A DNA stretch of 64,000 nt. Source: Trichomonas vaginalis G3 (Eukaryota; Parabasalia; Trichomonadida; Trichomonadidae). A model generated the notes under the pieces. That model was not told the DNA's origin, ran no database searches, and saw nothing but the letters and a program-made list of their open reading frames with translations. Each line of letters starts with the position of its first letter. The first letter of the stretch is position 1. Both the position numbers and the translations under genes were made by a program. Shown one piece after another: positions 48,594-58,865 of this stretch. The stretch covers positions 13,782,522-13,846,521 of the forward strand of contig NC_067204.1 of NCBI RefSeq assembly GCF_026262505.1. The letters run 5' to 3'.

Positions 48594-49104
48594 AGTATTA
48601 TTTATAAAGTTTATTTTATATAATTACTTATAAACTTATTTTTTACAAAGATAGATTTATCCTAATTATATACATGAGTCCATACTGTATATATAGAAAT
48701 ATGGCATTCCCTTTAAATCATTTTAGATGACAAGATATAAGTACTTCAATTATCCTATAATATGCATATGTAGAGTTAATATACACTTCAATTAAGTTTA
48801 ATATCACCATTTCTACTATTGGCAAAATCATTTATTTCATCCTGTGCAATACATAATAGATTTTATTTATAATCTAACATCTCAATTTATTAAGCCTTTA
48901 ATGGTGAAGTATTGACCTTTTCTTGAGAGTTTTGTTCGGTTTCTTTGAGGATTAAAACAGATAAATACCTATATATTGGAGAGGATTGAATTATTTGATT
49001 GAATTTTAATCATTTTCCAATTTTTGTATTTGTAAAATAATTGTTAAAGAAGAGAATGGTAAGGGCTGATTTAAAAATTAGGATAAAAAAGTGTACGTTT
49101 ATTA
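48594..49104. other. Gene-free interval
   Basis: AT-rich, ending in the GTGTACGTTTA promoter element at 49091-49101. No repeats seen. Confidence 0.5.
49091..49101 (+). promoter_or_regulatory. GTGTACGTTTA promoter element
   Basis: Second copy of the 11-mer, ending 3 bp before the ATG at 49105, preceded by AAAAAA. Same spacing as at 21619-21629. Confidence 0.55.
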
Positions 49105-49956
49105 ATGTTTTCTTCTTGGAGTTGGTCTGGGTGGCATTATTTAATTTCATGCGTCTTTCCATTCTTAATATCTCTTCTAGAACTCATTTTTATATGCACA
49201 CAGATTGATATAGATATTCTTCCTACAGAACCAATTAATAGTATCCCTGTTACAATGATTTTCTTTAAATTTTTAGAAGGAATGGCACATTTCACAGTAT
49301 ATTATCTCGGTGTAGAAGGTCCAGAACAACTATTTGGCGATAGAAATTGGTTGATCATAGTAATTTTAGTAATTTTTGCATATCCAATTTACTTTTTATT
49401 CAAACTTCCATTCGTAGTTATCAGAATCTTTCTCAGACTTGGTTCTCCTGGAGCAATTTGGGAAAGAATGTTTTCTAACACAGGATTTTCATTAGAAAAA
49501 TTACGAATAGATGATTCAAATTGTCCATTATTTGTATTTAGATGCATTTATATCGGATTACCTTTTATAATTTTTGCGTTAATCTACGTTATATTAATTA
49601 TTGCATTATCACCGCTCTGGTATTTCATATTTTCATGCTGGTCGATGGGATGCTTTGGAATTGCTGCAACAATGGCAATTTTATATACAGAAGAGGATCC
49701 TCTCACAGCTCAAGATAGATGTCTTCGAGTTCATTTCAACAATCAATGTATTCACTTATTTACAACAGCATCTGATATCATATTCACAGCTATTCATCTT
49801 GCATTAGCACATGTAAGCGTAATTGGTGTTTTTCTATGTGTTGTTGCTTCAATTTCATTTATTTTCCATGCAATATATTGTGTACATGAAATTTATGATA
49901 GATGTAATCAGCGTGGTACACATTGCTGCAGTTGCTGCTCCAAAGATGATTTATAA
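49105..49956 (+). CDS. Multipass membrane protein, unknown
   Basis: A 283-residue protein with about six or seven hydrophobic segments: 9-32 (HYLISCVFPFLISLLELIFI), a weaker one near 52, 81-110 (WLIIVILVIFAYPIYFLF), 147-180 (FIIFALIYVILIIALSPLWY), 182-196, about 225-242 and 243-262. The C-terminus is Cys-rich (RGTHCCSCCSKDDL), suitable for palmitoylation. There is no transporter signature that I recognise. The promoter has GTGTACGTTTA like the gene at 21633. Confidence 0.82.
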   Translation: MFSSWSWSGWHYLISCVFPFLISLLELIFICTQIDIDILPTEPINSIPVTMIFFKFLEGMAHFTVYYLGVEGPEQLFGDRNWLIIVILVIFAYPIYFLFKLPFVVIRIFLRLGSPGAIWERMFSNTGFSLEKLRIDDSNCPLFVFRCIYIGLPFIIFALIYVILIIALSPLWYFIFSCWSMGCFGIAATMAILYTEEDPLTAQDRCLRVHFNNQCIHLFTTASDIIFTAIHLALAHVSVIGVFLCVVASISFIFHAIYCVHEIYDRCNQRGTHCCSCCSKDDL

Positions 49957-50504
49957 TTTTAACCATGTTAAACTTGTCTGGATATGTATTAACAAAATAC
50001 ATTTCAGTACTGTTTGTATGATTTTTGTTCCTTAATATTCAACTATATTCTGTTTTTATTTATTCCCAATGTCATCATTGCTTGTGTTTCATTTTTTGGC
50101 ATAAACCTTTTGTATTTTACTATTGTTAAATCCAATACTACCTTGTTTTCTTTTATTTTTCCAAAATTCCAAATTTGAAATTTGTGATTTATGAGTTTAA
50201 AAGTACTTTTGAGCAAAATCATGATATATATGGCACATACATGCGAAATCATTGCTATTACAATCAAAATCAAAAAATTGAAATTTTCGATATGAAATTT
50301 CGCTTTGAATTCAATCAACAACACATTAGCTCAGTTCAAAAATGATAAATTTAAATAATATAGCTTTATTCAAATATAATATAATTAAATTTTTTTTGGA
50401 ACGCACTTTTTAAAATAAAATCTTAATTCCAAATCAAATTCGAAGTGACCACAGTCCATATACTTTTCTGAGAAAAAGTAGTGTATATTTTATATGAAAA
50501 AATG
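49957..50504. other. Gene-free interval between convergent genes
   Basis: AT-rich. A 93-codon minus frame at 50043-50324 lacks an ATG and is not supported. Confidence 0.5.
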
Positions 50505-51386
50505 TTAAATTTGCTTTCCCGTATCAAGTTGAAGGCCAAGAGATATAGCATTAATTTGTTTGAGCATATTAGAAGTCAAGCCAACAGAAACTGTAAGTCC
50601 TTTTCCTGTATCTCTAACAAATTTTGCGCATGTTGATAATTCTGATGAAATTGAAGCACAAACAGAGTTATTTCCTATGACCATGTTGTAACCGAGTGTT
50701 CCAACCTTAATATTTGCATCATGATCAACCTGTATCTTACTTCCAATCGAAGCTCCGTTATTTATTGTGAAATTCCAACCAAATGTTGAAATAGAATTTG
50801 TATGATTGTAAGTATAACAGAATAAATTACGAAGTGTTTGGAATGATGCCATTAATTCGAATCCTTGTCTGAATTTTTCAAGATCGATGGTATATGCACC
50901 GCCAACTAAGAGAGAATTTGACAAAGCTACATTTGTTTCTGTACTTAGATACAAATTTTTGAAGTTATCGACTGTCTTCGCTTGTATTGATGCGTTAATC
51001 ATGTTAGTTATGACTTTTGTGTTGAAAGAAATGTCATATGTTGGTAAGCATGATGCATTTAATGCAAATGTGATATCATCTGTGAAAGGAATGGTTGATG
51101 TAACGTCAATGCTTTCTGAATTTAGAACTGATTCGATTTCAATTCCTTCGATTTCTGTTTTCAAAATGGCTGAATAACTTCCTGGGAATATTTCTTCGTG
51201 TGATTGATCAATAAGGGCTAAAGGATAAATACGAGGTCCAATATTTAAAATTTGAGTAAAGTTTGTGGACATATCGACAGAATGCGTATGAAGAAAAGAT
51301 AATCCTGGCTGCTCTCCTGTATAACAAACATTTTGAAGAGCAGATCCTATTGTTTGATAAGAAGGAACTGTTTGGTTTGCTCCCAT
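50505..51386 (-). CDS. Possible beta-barrel outer-membrane protein (Tom40/porin-like)
   Basis: A 293-residue protein from the ATG at 51386 (MGANQTVPSYQTIG); an in-frame ATG at 51407 is an alternative, while the longest frame begins with TTG. It has no hydrophobic helix but a succession of amphipathic 9-12-residue strands (SYSAILKTEIEGIEIESVL, VGTLGYNMVIGNNSVCASI, GLTVSVGLTSNML) and ends with AISLGLQLDTGKQI, similar to a beta-signal. This architecture and length fit the VDAC/Tom40 barrel family of the hydrogenosomal outer membrane. The assignment is structural inference; no signature residue proves it. Confidence 0.5.
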   Translation of the reverse strand: MGANQTVPSYQTIGSALQNVCYTGEQPGLSFLHTHSVDMSTNFTQILNIGPRIYPLALIDQSHEEIFPGSYSAILKTEIEGIEIESVLNSESIDVTSTIPFTDDITFALNASCLPTYDISFNTKVITNMINASIQAKTVDNFKNLYLSTETNVALSNSLLVGGAYTIDLEKFRQGFELMASFQTLRNLFCYTYNHTNSISTFGWNFTINNGASIGSKIQVDHDANIKVGTLGYNMVIGNNSVCASISSELSTCAKFVRDTGKGLTVSVGLTSNMLKQINAISLGLQLDTGKQI

Positions 51387-51508
51387 GATTTTATTTTTTG
51401 AATTCATAGCATAATTTTTCAATTAATAATCATACAATACATAATAATATTTATTGCCTTATTTTGATTTTTTTCACAGTACAAAAAAATTGACAATTTT
51501 TTTTATAA

Positions 51509-52096
51509 ATGAATACTCAAGATACAATTTTTCGTGTTGATGAGAAAGTTAAAATTGTATTCCTCGGAAGCCCTAGCGTCGGAAAAACATCAATCATGAA
51601 TCGTTGGATATGTGGCGACTATAATGATCGAGTTTCTCCTACAATTGCAGCGGCAAACATTCAAAAAGATATCGTAATCAATAATAAAGAATATACAGTG
51701 GTTGTTTGTGACACAGCTGGCGAGGAAAGATATCATAGTTTATGCGGAAATTATGTTCGAGGTGCACACTCAGTTATAATCGTTGCATCTTACGATCTTC
51801 CGTCATCAATGGAAGCTATAAATTCATGGGTTAACTTAGTTTATGAAATTTGCCCTGAAACAACTCCAATAATTATTGCAAAAAATAAAAAAGACTTAGT
51901 TAATGAAGAACATTGTGACTCTGAATACAACGGATTCCCATTATTCCATGTTTCGGCAAAAACAGGAGAAGGAATCGAAATGGTTTTTACAGAAGCAATT
52001 TTTAGAGGAATCGAGAACATGGCAATGGAAACAACAGCTACTGTGAAACTCGAAAGAGCAAATACTTCAAATCGCAAAGAAAATACTTGTTGTTAA
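51509..52096 (+). CDS. Rab-family small GTPase
   Basis: A 195-residue Ras-superfamily protein. G1 is GSPSVGKTS (23-31 region), G2 has SPTIAAANIQKD, G3 is CDTAGEERYHSL (Cys replaces the usual Trp before DTAG), G4 is AKNKKDL and G5 is SAKTGEG. The C-terminus NTCC fits double geranylgeranylation, so it should cycle on membranes. DTAGEERYHSL identifies the Rab branch; the usual Rab NKxD is NKKD. Trichomonads have very large Rab families and this one looks divergent. TTGACAATTTTTTTT lies about 15 bp upstream of the ATG. Confidence 0.93.
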   Translation: MNTQDTIFRVDEKVKIVFLGSPSVGKTSIMNRWICGDYNDRVSPTIAAANIQKDIVINNKEYTVVVCDTAGEERYHSLCGNYVRGAHSVIIVASYDLPSSMEAINSWVNLVYEICPETTPIIIAKNKKDLVNEEHCDSEYNGFPLFHVSAKTGEGIEMVFTEAIFRGIENMAMETTATVKLERANTSNRKENTCC

Positions 52097-52733
52097 CTTT
52101 TTTTTGTTTATATTACTTTATTATAATTTGTTTATATGATAAAACTTGTTTGTTATATGCATATTCACTATTCCACCATATTTAACTTTTAAAAACCCTA
52201 ATCATATTGCCTTCAATAGAAGCTCAATGAGATATCTGAATCAATCATTACCCTGAATAAAACCAAGAAGAAAGGATTCTATTAGAGTGAAAAAGATAAA
52301 ATAAGCTTAAAAATTTCAAAAATAATTTTATTAATCGAAATATTCAAATCCTATTCCCGATTTCAACATTCTATTTCATCTGGAATATATGAAACAATGA
52401 TTAATATGAAATATTCTACTTCAATATCAGTAGTATATGTTGAAGGGTTGTGTGACTTTTTTTGTAAACGTAAGAATTCATACAATATTGAACGATTTTG
52501 TATCATTTTTTTTAACATATGAAGTAAAAAATGTATGATTCTTACGGTTTTTATTCTTACGTTTTTGAATAAATCAAGATTTAAAAAATTTTCAAAATTG
52601 TAAGACATTTACACTCAGCCCATACATAATGAAATAAAAAATAATTTTTTTAAAAAAAATAAACCATTAAAAAATTAACATTAATTTTAAAATAATTTAT
52701 TTTTTTATCTTTTATAAAAGAAGCTATATATAG
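52097..52733. other. Gene-free interval containing the host/element junction
   Basis: The 3' flank of the Rab gene, then an imperfect palindrome near 52466-52565 (CGTAAGAATTCATACAA with GTATGATTCTTACG). From about 52620 come AT-rich blocks typical of the second virus-like element. The exact junction is not visible. Confidence 0.45.
52625..52675. repeat. AT-rich block repeated before two element genes
   Basis: CATAATGAAATAAAAAA followed by a T-run, an A-run and AAATAAACCATTAAAAA. Nearly the same block is at about 53337-53382. Each lies upstream of an element gene (starts 52734 and 53584), suggesting a shared promoter/terminator cassette. Confidence 0.6.
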
Positions 52734-53324
52734 ATGATGTCAGATATTCCGCGATTAATTAAACATTGTTTAAATCCTGAATGGGTTAAACTTCAATTTA
52801 AAAAGGAAGACTGTGAATTATTAAATGAATATGAAAGCCAAAATAAGCTAATGAGGTATAAATATAATGATAAAGAATATTTAATTTCATGGAATCAATG
52901 GAGTCATAATCAAAGACCTCATAAACGAGAAGAAGAAATTGAAAATAATGAAATGGAAATCATTGATGACATTAAAGAGGATGGAATTCCTAAATTTTGT
53001 AGAAAAACCTTTAGAACTAAGTTAGGAGCATATAAACGTAGAGTATTAAATCCTGAATATCTTAAACATTTATTTAAAAAGGAAGACTGTGAATTATTAA
53101 ACGCTAATGAATATGAAAATGCTAAATCAAAACTGAGATATAAATATATTGGAAGAGATGAAAGGTGTAAAGATAAAGATAAAGTTTATTCAGTTTCATA
53201 TAATAACTGGCACACGTTAGGGATAAGAAAACATTTAGGAGATTATGGGAAATGTTCTGAATTCTTTAAATCTAGTATATACGAGAGAGTAAAAGAAATT
53301 AGAAATAATTATTTTCATGAATAA
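52734..53324 (+). CDS. Element protein with two copies of a homing-endonuclease-type module
   Basis: A 196-residue protein made of two related ~50-residue modules. The first has LNPEWVKLQFKKEDCELLNE, then LMRYKYNDKEYLISWNQW; the second has LNPEYLKHLFKKEDCELLNA, then LRYKYIGRDE and VYSVSYNNW. The F..E.CELL...Y......LRYKY......S..NW pattern is like the small repeat found with phage and giant-virus HNH/GIY-YIG endonucleases, where it usually has a zinc-binding CPxGH turn; here the cysteines are missing. It may be a DNA-binding accessory of the element. No nuclease motif is seen. Confidence 0.6.
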   Translation: MMSDIPRLIKHCLNPEWVKLQFKKEDCELLNEYESQNKLMRYKYNDKEYLISWNQWSHNQRPHKREEEIENNEMEIIDDIKEDGIPKFCRKTFRTKLGAYKRRVLNPEYLKHLFKKEDCELLNANEYENAKSKLRYKYIGRDERCKDKDKVYSVSYNNWHTLGIRKHLGDYGKCSEFFKSSIYERVKEIRNNYFHE

Positions 53325-53336
53325 AAGATTCACTAC

Positions 53337-53382
53337 CATAATGAAATAAAAATTTTTTTAAAAAAATAAACCATTAAAAATT
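53337..53382. repeat. Second copy of the AT-rich block at 52625
   Basis: CATAATGAAATAAAAA, T-run, A-run, AATAAACCATTAAAAA; see the first copy. It follows the stop of the tandem-module gene by about 15 bp. Confidence 0.6.
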
Positions 53383-53583
53383 CATGTCTTACATTTATGA
53401 AAATTTATTTTTATTTTGTATGAAACCGATTTTAAAAATTTATGAATAATTTATAAAAAGTTTTTATTCCTACAATTCCTATATTACCATTAATAAAAAG
53501 AATATATTTTTGACGAAGTGAAGATTCGCACTTCGTCACAAAACTCCGAAAAAATAAAGTTAGATTTTTTTATTTAATATAAA

Positions 53584-53919
53584 ATGTATGGAAAAAGAAT
53601 AATATCTGATTTTGAACATTATTTGATTGATTTACTAATTGATCCACAAAGCTGTTGTAAAATTAATTTTGAATTTAAAATTAAAGGAACCGTAAATTTT
53701 GTATTTATTTATCACTTAAAAGAATATGACCGATATCATAATTTGATATATGAAACTAATATAATATTTGAAGATAACAAACTTACAAGCTTCGAACATG
53801 AAAATGATATAATATTCGAAGATGAAAAAAAGAAAGAGATTGAAAAGCAATTCAATGAATGCCTTTTAAATACATATGCGCACATTATAAGACATAAAAT
53901 GAAATTAATTCCTTATTAA
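53584..53919 (+). CDS. Small element protein, unknown
   Basis: A 111-residue protein starting MYGKRIISDFEHYLIDLL with a beta-rich middle (CKINFEFKIKGTVNFVFIYH) and a charged C-terminal helix (EKKKEIEKQFNECLLNTYAH). No family is recognised. The upstream sequence is T-rich (TTTTTTTATTTAATATAAA before the ATG), like the other element genes. Confidence 0.55.
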   Translation: MYGKRIISDFEHYLIDLLIDPQSCCKINFEFKIKGTVNFVFIYHLKEYDRYHNLIYETNIIFEDNKLTSFEHENDIIFEDEKKKEIEKQFNECLLNTYAHIIRHKMKLIPY

Positions 53920-54079
53920 TCAAAAATATTTTTTATCTTTATATAAAGATGACAAATAGAAAAATAATTTTTATCTGATAGAAATAATACCTACAAATGA
54001 CGGTATATAAAAAATTGACTTCTTACGTAAAATTAAAACTAAGTTAAATTTATTTTTTTTATTTTTTATTTTATAATAA

Positions 54080-55216
54080 ATGAGTATAACAACTAATTCA
54101 TTGAAATCTTTAAAGTTCACTAATTCAGAATTAGAAAATATTTTAGAAAATTTTGGAGACGGTTCTTATCCAACATATATGCAGAATGTGAAAGAGTTTT
54201 CCAGATTGTTGAATGAATTTAAATATAACGGACCAATTACTAAAAAGGCTATAATGAGATATTTATATCCCAAAAAAGTTGAAAAACAGGAGAATATTCC
54301 TCTTTATGGTCCAGAGGACCTGGGCTCAGAGAGCCTTGAAACACCTCCTGAATATTTTGAAGAAAAAATTAAACAAGATGAATATTATAACGATGAGATT
54401 GAGAAATTGGAACAATTAAGAAATGAAATAGATGAAAGAATTAGTGAATTGAGAAATGCTGAGAATGAAGTAGAGGGTTTAATGAATATCCCAGCTTCAG
54501 AATCAGAAGTTCAAAAATCACATGAGGAAAGATATAAAAATTACTTTTTGGAATCTACTAAAAATTTATTAGATGGTGATATTGACGAAACACTTTCAGA
54601 AGAAGGCACAAAATTTATTCATAAACATAAGCTTCAGTTTATTGACGATGGAGATTATCCATGTATATTACTTTCACCTCCTCTTGATTCTGAAAAATTC
54701 AAAAAAGCACTGAAAAATGTAACATATGCAACAAATACGATTAAGAAAGAAGACCATGATATTTACACAAATTATTATTTAAATAAATGTACAGGTGTTG
54801 ATAAAGTTTTTGATTTGTTAGATAAAATATCAAAAGAAACAATTGGTACATATAAAATTTTATGCGATTGTGGTTTCATTATTGAAGATACCAATAATGT
54901 TTCATATGAAAGAACAGCACCGAAGGAAGACGAAGTGGAAAGGTCTATACCATTCGTTATTAAGAACATAAAAGATATGAAAACTTATAAACATTATATT
55001 TATTCATTTATTTCAGAAAAAATGGAAGCAACCCATAAAACATCTTCTCATCATTTTATAGCTATTCATACATTCCTTTTCAAAGTTGTGAAATTAAATA
55101 AGACAGGAATTAGATTTAATGTATCAGGGTACGCATTCTTGAGTAAATTAAAATGTATTCGTCACGTCGCAGATGATAAAAATTTATGTGTTCTTAATTC
55201 ATTTTATGGACTTTAG
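54080..55216 (+). CDS. 378-residue element protein, unknown
   Basis: Starts MSITTNSLKSLKFTNSEL. The N-terminal third is helical with a coiled coil (IEKLEQLRNEIDERISELRN); the C-terminal half is mixed and ends in a globular segment (HFIAIHTFLFKVVKLNKTGI, CIRHVADDKNLCVLNSFYGL). It lies directly upstream of the PolB gene, the position where linear-replicon elements may carry a terminal protein or other replication factor, but no motif supports that. A T-rich block precedes the ATG. Function unknown. Confidence 0.55.
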   Translation: MSITTNSLKSLKFTNSELENILENFGDGSYPTYMQNVKEFSRLLNEFKYNGPITKKAIMRYLYPKKVEKQENIPLYGPEDLGSESLETPPEYFEEKIKQDEYYNDEIEKLEQLRNEIDERISELRNAENEVEGLMNIPASESEVQKSHEERYKNYFLESTKNLLDGDIDETLSEEGTKFIHKHKLQFIDDGDYPCILLSPPLDSEKFKKALKNVTYATNTIKKEDHDIYTNYYLNKCTGVDKVFDLLDKISKETIGTYKILCDCGFIIEDTNNVSYERTAPKEDEVERSIPFVIKNIKDMKTYKHYIYSFISEKMEATHKTSSHHFIAIHTFLFKVVKLNKTGIRFNVSGYAFLSKLKCIRHVADDKNLCVLNSFYGL

Positions 55217-55318
55217 CCCTGGACTCTCTGAGTCTCGGACTTTAAAAAAAATAAACTTTATTTTTATTTATTTTTTAATTTTTATTCTTACATAAATGAA
55301 AAAAATGGAACAGCTAAA

Positions 55319-58300
55319 ATGAATGATAATCAAATAAGAGCCGAAGGTAGAAGGTTATTTAAACGCTTCTATAACATTCCTGATGGTGTTAATCCTAAAA
55401 CTCGTAGAAGTTATTTAAATGAAGCCATAGATGCATATGAAGGATTTGACATTTCATCAGAAAGTGAGAGGTTAGCAAGAATGTTAAACGTTAATATTGA
55501 TTTTTATTATTGTGACCCTCAACCAGAAGACGTAGACATTAACAAGGTAGACTTTCCATTAGTGGAATCAATAATGATAGATCCAGAATTTGAAACAGTA
55601 AATATTTTATTAACACAGAGTCCATGTGGAAAACTTCACGCTGACAGAATTACAGACGTTGAAGCACTCACAGGATATAAAGTTTGCCCCTTTTGCAAAG
55701 AAGAAGTATATTCTATCCGTGATGATCCAGAAAGGAAAAACCAAAGAAGATTTTTAAAACATTGTGAGAAATGTAAAGAAAATAATGGAAGATTAATTCA
55801 AGACGTTCAATTGCAAAACACACAACAACCATATGCACCACATATCACGAAACAGAAGATATATCAGTGGTTATTAGCACATAATTTGCAGGAATATTAT
55901 AAACCAACAAGATATTATATTACTTTTGACTTCGAAACATTAGAGACTAAAGAAGAACTTCAACTTTCTGAATGTGCAACTTTGAACGCTTACTTAAAAC
56001 CATTTATGGTATCATCAACTGTCAAAATAAAGCCGCAAAGCGGCGAGGTCGTAGACCGTGATAAAACATTTACGAGGAATTTTTGCTTAACATCAAGTGA
56101 TTCGTTCATCTCTGATTGGATTGAATTTTTATTTTCAACCTGTTCATTAGTTGCTAAATCAAATATTGAACAATATGAAGAATTAATGAATACATTAAAT
56201 GAGAAACAAAAGGAAGCAATGAAAGAGCTTTTAGATGAAGAATTTAATAAAGTGAATATCATTGGTTTTAATTCGGGAAAGTTTGATTTAAATTTAATTC
56301 TTCGTGATTTAAATACTGCAAAATGGAAGATAAAATCAATGCTGGGTTCTTCTTCTCAATTTAAGCAAGTCATAGTAAAGAAAACAAACTGTCCATATGA
56401 ATTAAGATTTATTGACATCAGAAATTATATAGCGGGTGGAACATTAGACCAATTCACTCAAGATTTCGGAAACAATAAATCACGTGTTAAATCCTTTTTC
56501 CCTTATCAATTCATCACATGGGAGAATTACGAAGATGAATTATATAAAAAGGAACCATTCACTCAAGATTCATTTTATTCAGCATTAACACAAGAAACAA
56601 TATCCGATTCAGATTATCAAATATATCTCAATGATGCTAAAAATTTTGAGAATAGATTAGAATATTTTATTCATTATTGCAATAAAGACGTTGAAATTAT
56701 GATTGACCCAATTGATAAAATTATCGAAGAAACATTTGTTTATAAAATTGACATGCTTCATAATCTTTCTTTATCATCGAATGCATCAATGATTCGTTAC
56801 GCGTTAGCATATAAGAACTTCAATCCTAACGAAACATATCCAGAAGAAGAAAATGTGGAATCAAGTTTTGAATTAACAAAAAAGTATTGGAAATATAAAA
56901 TTGATCATATAAGAAACAAGATGAAAAGGCGAAAAGAGATACCAAAAACAATGTTTCAATGGATGACTATCAATACTATCACGATTTAATCCTTTCATCT
57001 AAATGCAAAATGTGTGGTAAAGCGTTTACATATGTAAATAAACCAACATTGGATAGAATCGATAATGAAAAACCACATACCAAAGAAAATTGTCAGTTAA
57101 TGTGTTGTTATTGCAATGTCGTAAAATCAAATAAAGATGAAGATGTTCAACGTTTAAGAATCAATTTAAGAAATTATGCATTAAAAAATAATTTACCAAT
57201 GACTTTAGATTCAGTTGAAGCTTATCACATTCTCCGTAATGGAATTACTGGTGGTCTATCAAATGTTCAACATCGTGTTAATCTTAAAGGAATCACGCAC
57301 ATTAATAAACTTTCATATAATCCAGAAACTAAAACTGTATCAAATGAGGACACCACCAACATTATGACTCATTTCGTTGGAGTTGACTTTAATTCATTAT
57401 ATCCTTCATCATTTTCATCTAATCCTCATGATTTCATTCAATATACTGACCATAAAATGTATATGCCGGGAAGATTGAATGGTGTTATCATTTGTGATAC
57501 AGCAACAAAGAAAGCAAAAGCACTGGGAATTATTAAGAAGAAAAATACTTTATTCGTGGCTGAAGTAAAGGGTCACATTGATGAAAAATACATTAATGAT
57601 TACATAAACTTTTTACCGATAATAAGAAACTTAGATATTATCACAGATGAAAAAACAATTGGTAGTTTTATGTATAATTACATGAAATCAAACAATCTAC
57701 CAGTTGACCAGAAACAGAGAAAATTAACTCAGTTAGCATCAACACACAACCAATATCAACCATTTTCTTCTTATTATCTTTGGTATCTAATAGACAGATT
57801 TCATTTTATCATTGATGACATTCAATCAATTTTAACATTTACGAAAAACACTTGTTTTAATGAATTTGCGAACGAATTTATGAACGAAAGACAAAAGGCT
57901 GAATTAGAAGGAAATAAAGGAAAAAGTTTATTTTGCAAGATTTCACTTAATGGATCATATGGTTACGATGCAATGAATACACAAAATTACGCAAAGACTA
58001 AAATAATGAATGCACAGAAGGCACGCGTTGCATGTATGTCAAATAAGTTTAAAAACATAAGAGAAATAGGAGAGGATACATATCAAGTGATGCTTAAAGA
58101 TAGATTTTATAGATGTGATACATGTTTACAAGAGGCATTCTTCACTTTAGATAATGCTAAATACTGGTATTTGGTTTTCATTTATGATTTTATGTATAAA
58201 TGCATGGATGTTAATCGTTTTCATTTCATTGAAGGTGATACTGATTCATCTTATTGGGCAATCGCTGGCGACCAAATCTTCCTAACACTCAAGCATTTCA

Positions 58301-58763
58301 AGCAATTGTTACCGATAAACAATTTTATGATAAAAACATTTTCAAATTCGCACCATTTGATTTCTTCTGTTTTGATGAGAAATTTAAACCTAAATTAAAG
58401 AATAAAGCTGAAGAAAAAGCACATGAGAAGAAGTTATTGGGTTTAGCAATTGAGAAACAAGGTGATAACATGGTTGCTTTATGTCCTAAGTGTTATACAT
58501 CATTCAACGGTTCAATTGATGGAAGTGATTTTAAAAAGATTGCACAAAAAATGAAAGGTGTTAGTTTACGACAAAATAAACAATTAACACCTAAAAATTA
58601 TTTGGATATAATAAATGATAAATTGATATTTGATGGTCAGAATATTAATTTACAACTTAAAAATGGGTCAATGACTCGCTTAACAATTGGTAAGACTGCA
58701 TTAACAGGAGCACACACTAAGGCTGTATGTTGTGAAAATGGATGTTGTATGCCATTTATTTAA
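55319..58763 (+). pseudogene. POLB: Protein-primed family B DNA polymerase, broken
   Basis: The Polinton replication polymerase. Exonuclease motifs YITFDFETLE, IGFNSGKFDLN and YCNKDVEIM appear in order, followed by polymerase motif A GVDFNSLYPSSF, motif B KISLNGSYGYD and motif C EGDTDSSYW, as in the protein-primed B-type (DNA_pol_B_2) family. Between exonuclease and palm is a Cys-rich HNH-like insertion (CKMCGKAF, TLDRIDNEKPHTKENC, CCYCNVVKSNK) near 57000-57135. The N-terminal region has another CxxC pair (CPFCKEE, CEKCKE). The gene is interrupted about twice and is treated as a fossil. Confidence 0.85.
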
Positions 58764-58865
58764 TAAAATACCACAGAAGAGACAAAAGGAACCGTTAATG
58801 ATGGTTTTGATACTATGATTCAAAGAGGTGGGCACCCTTAAAACATTGATTTTATTTTTATATAA

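Noticed and set aside
50043-50324. 93-codon minus frame
   Set aside because: No ATG start; Ile/Leu/Lys composition is expected for AT-rich noise between convergent genes.
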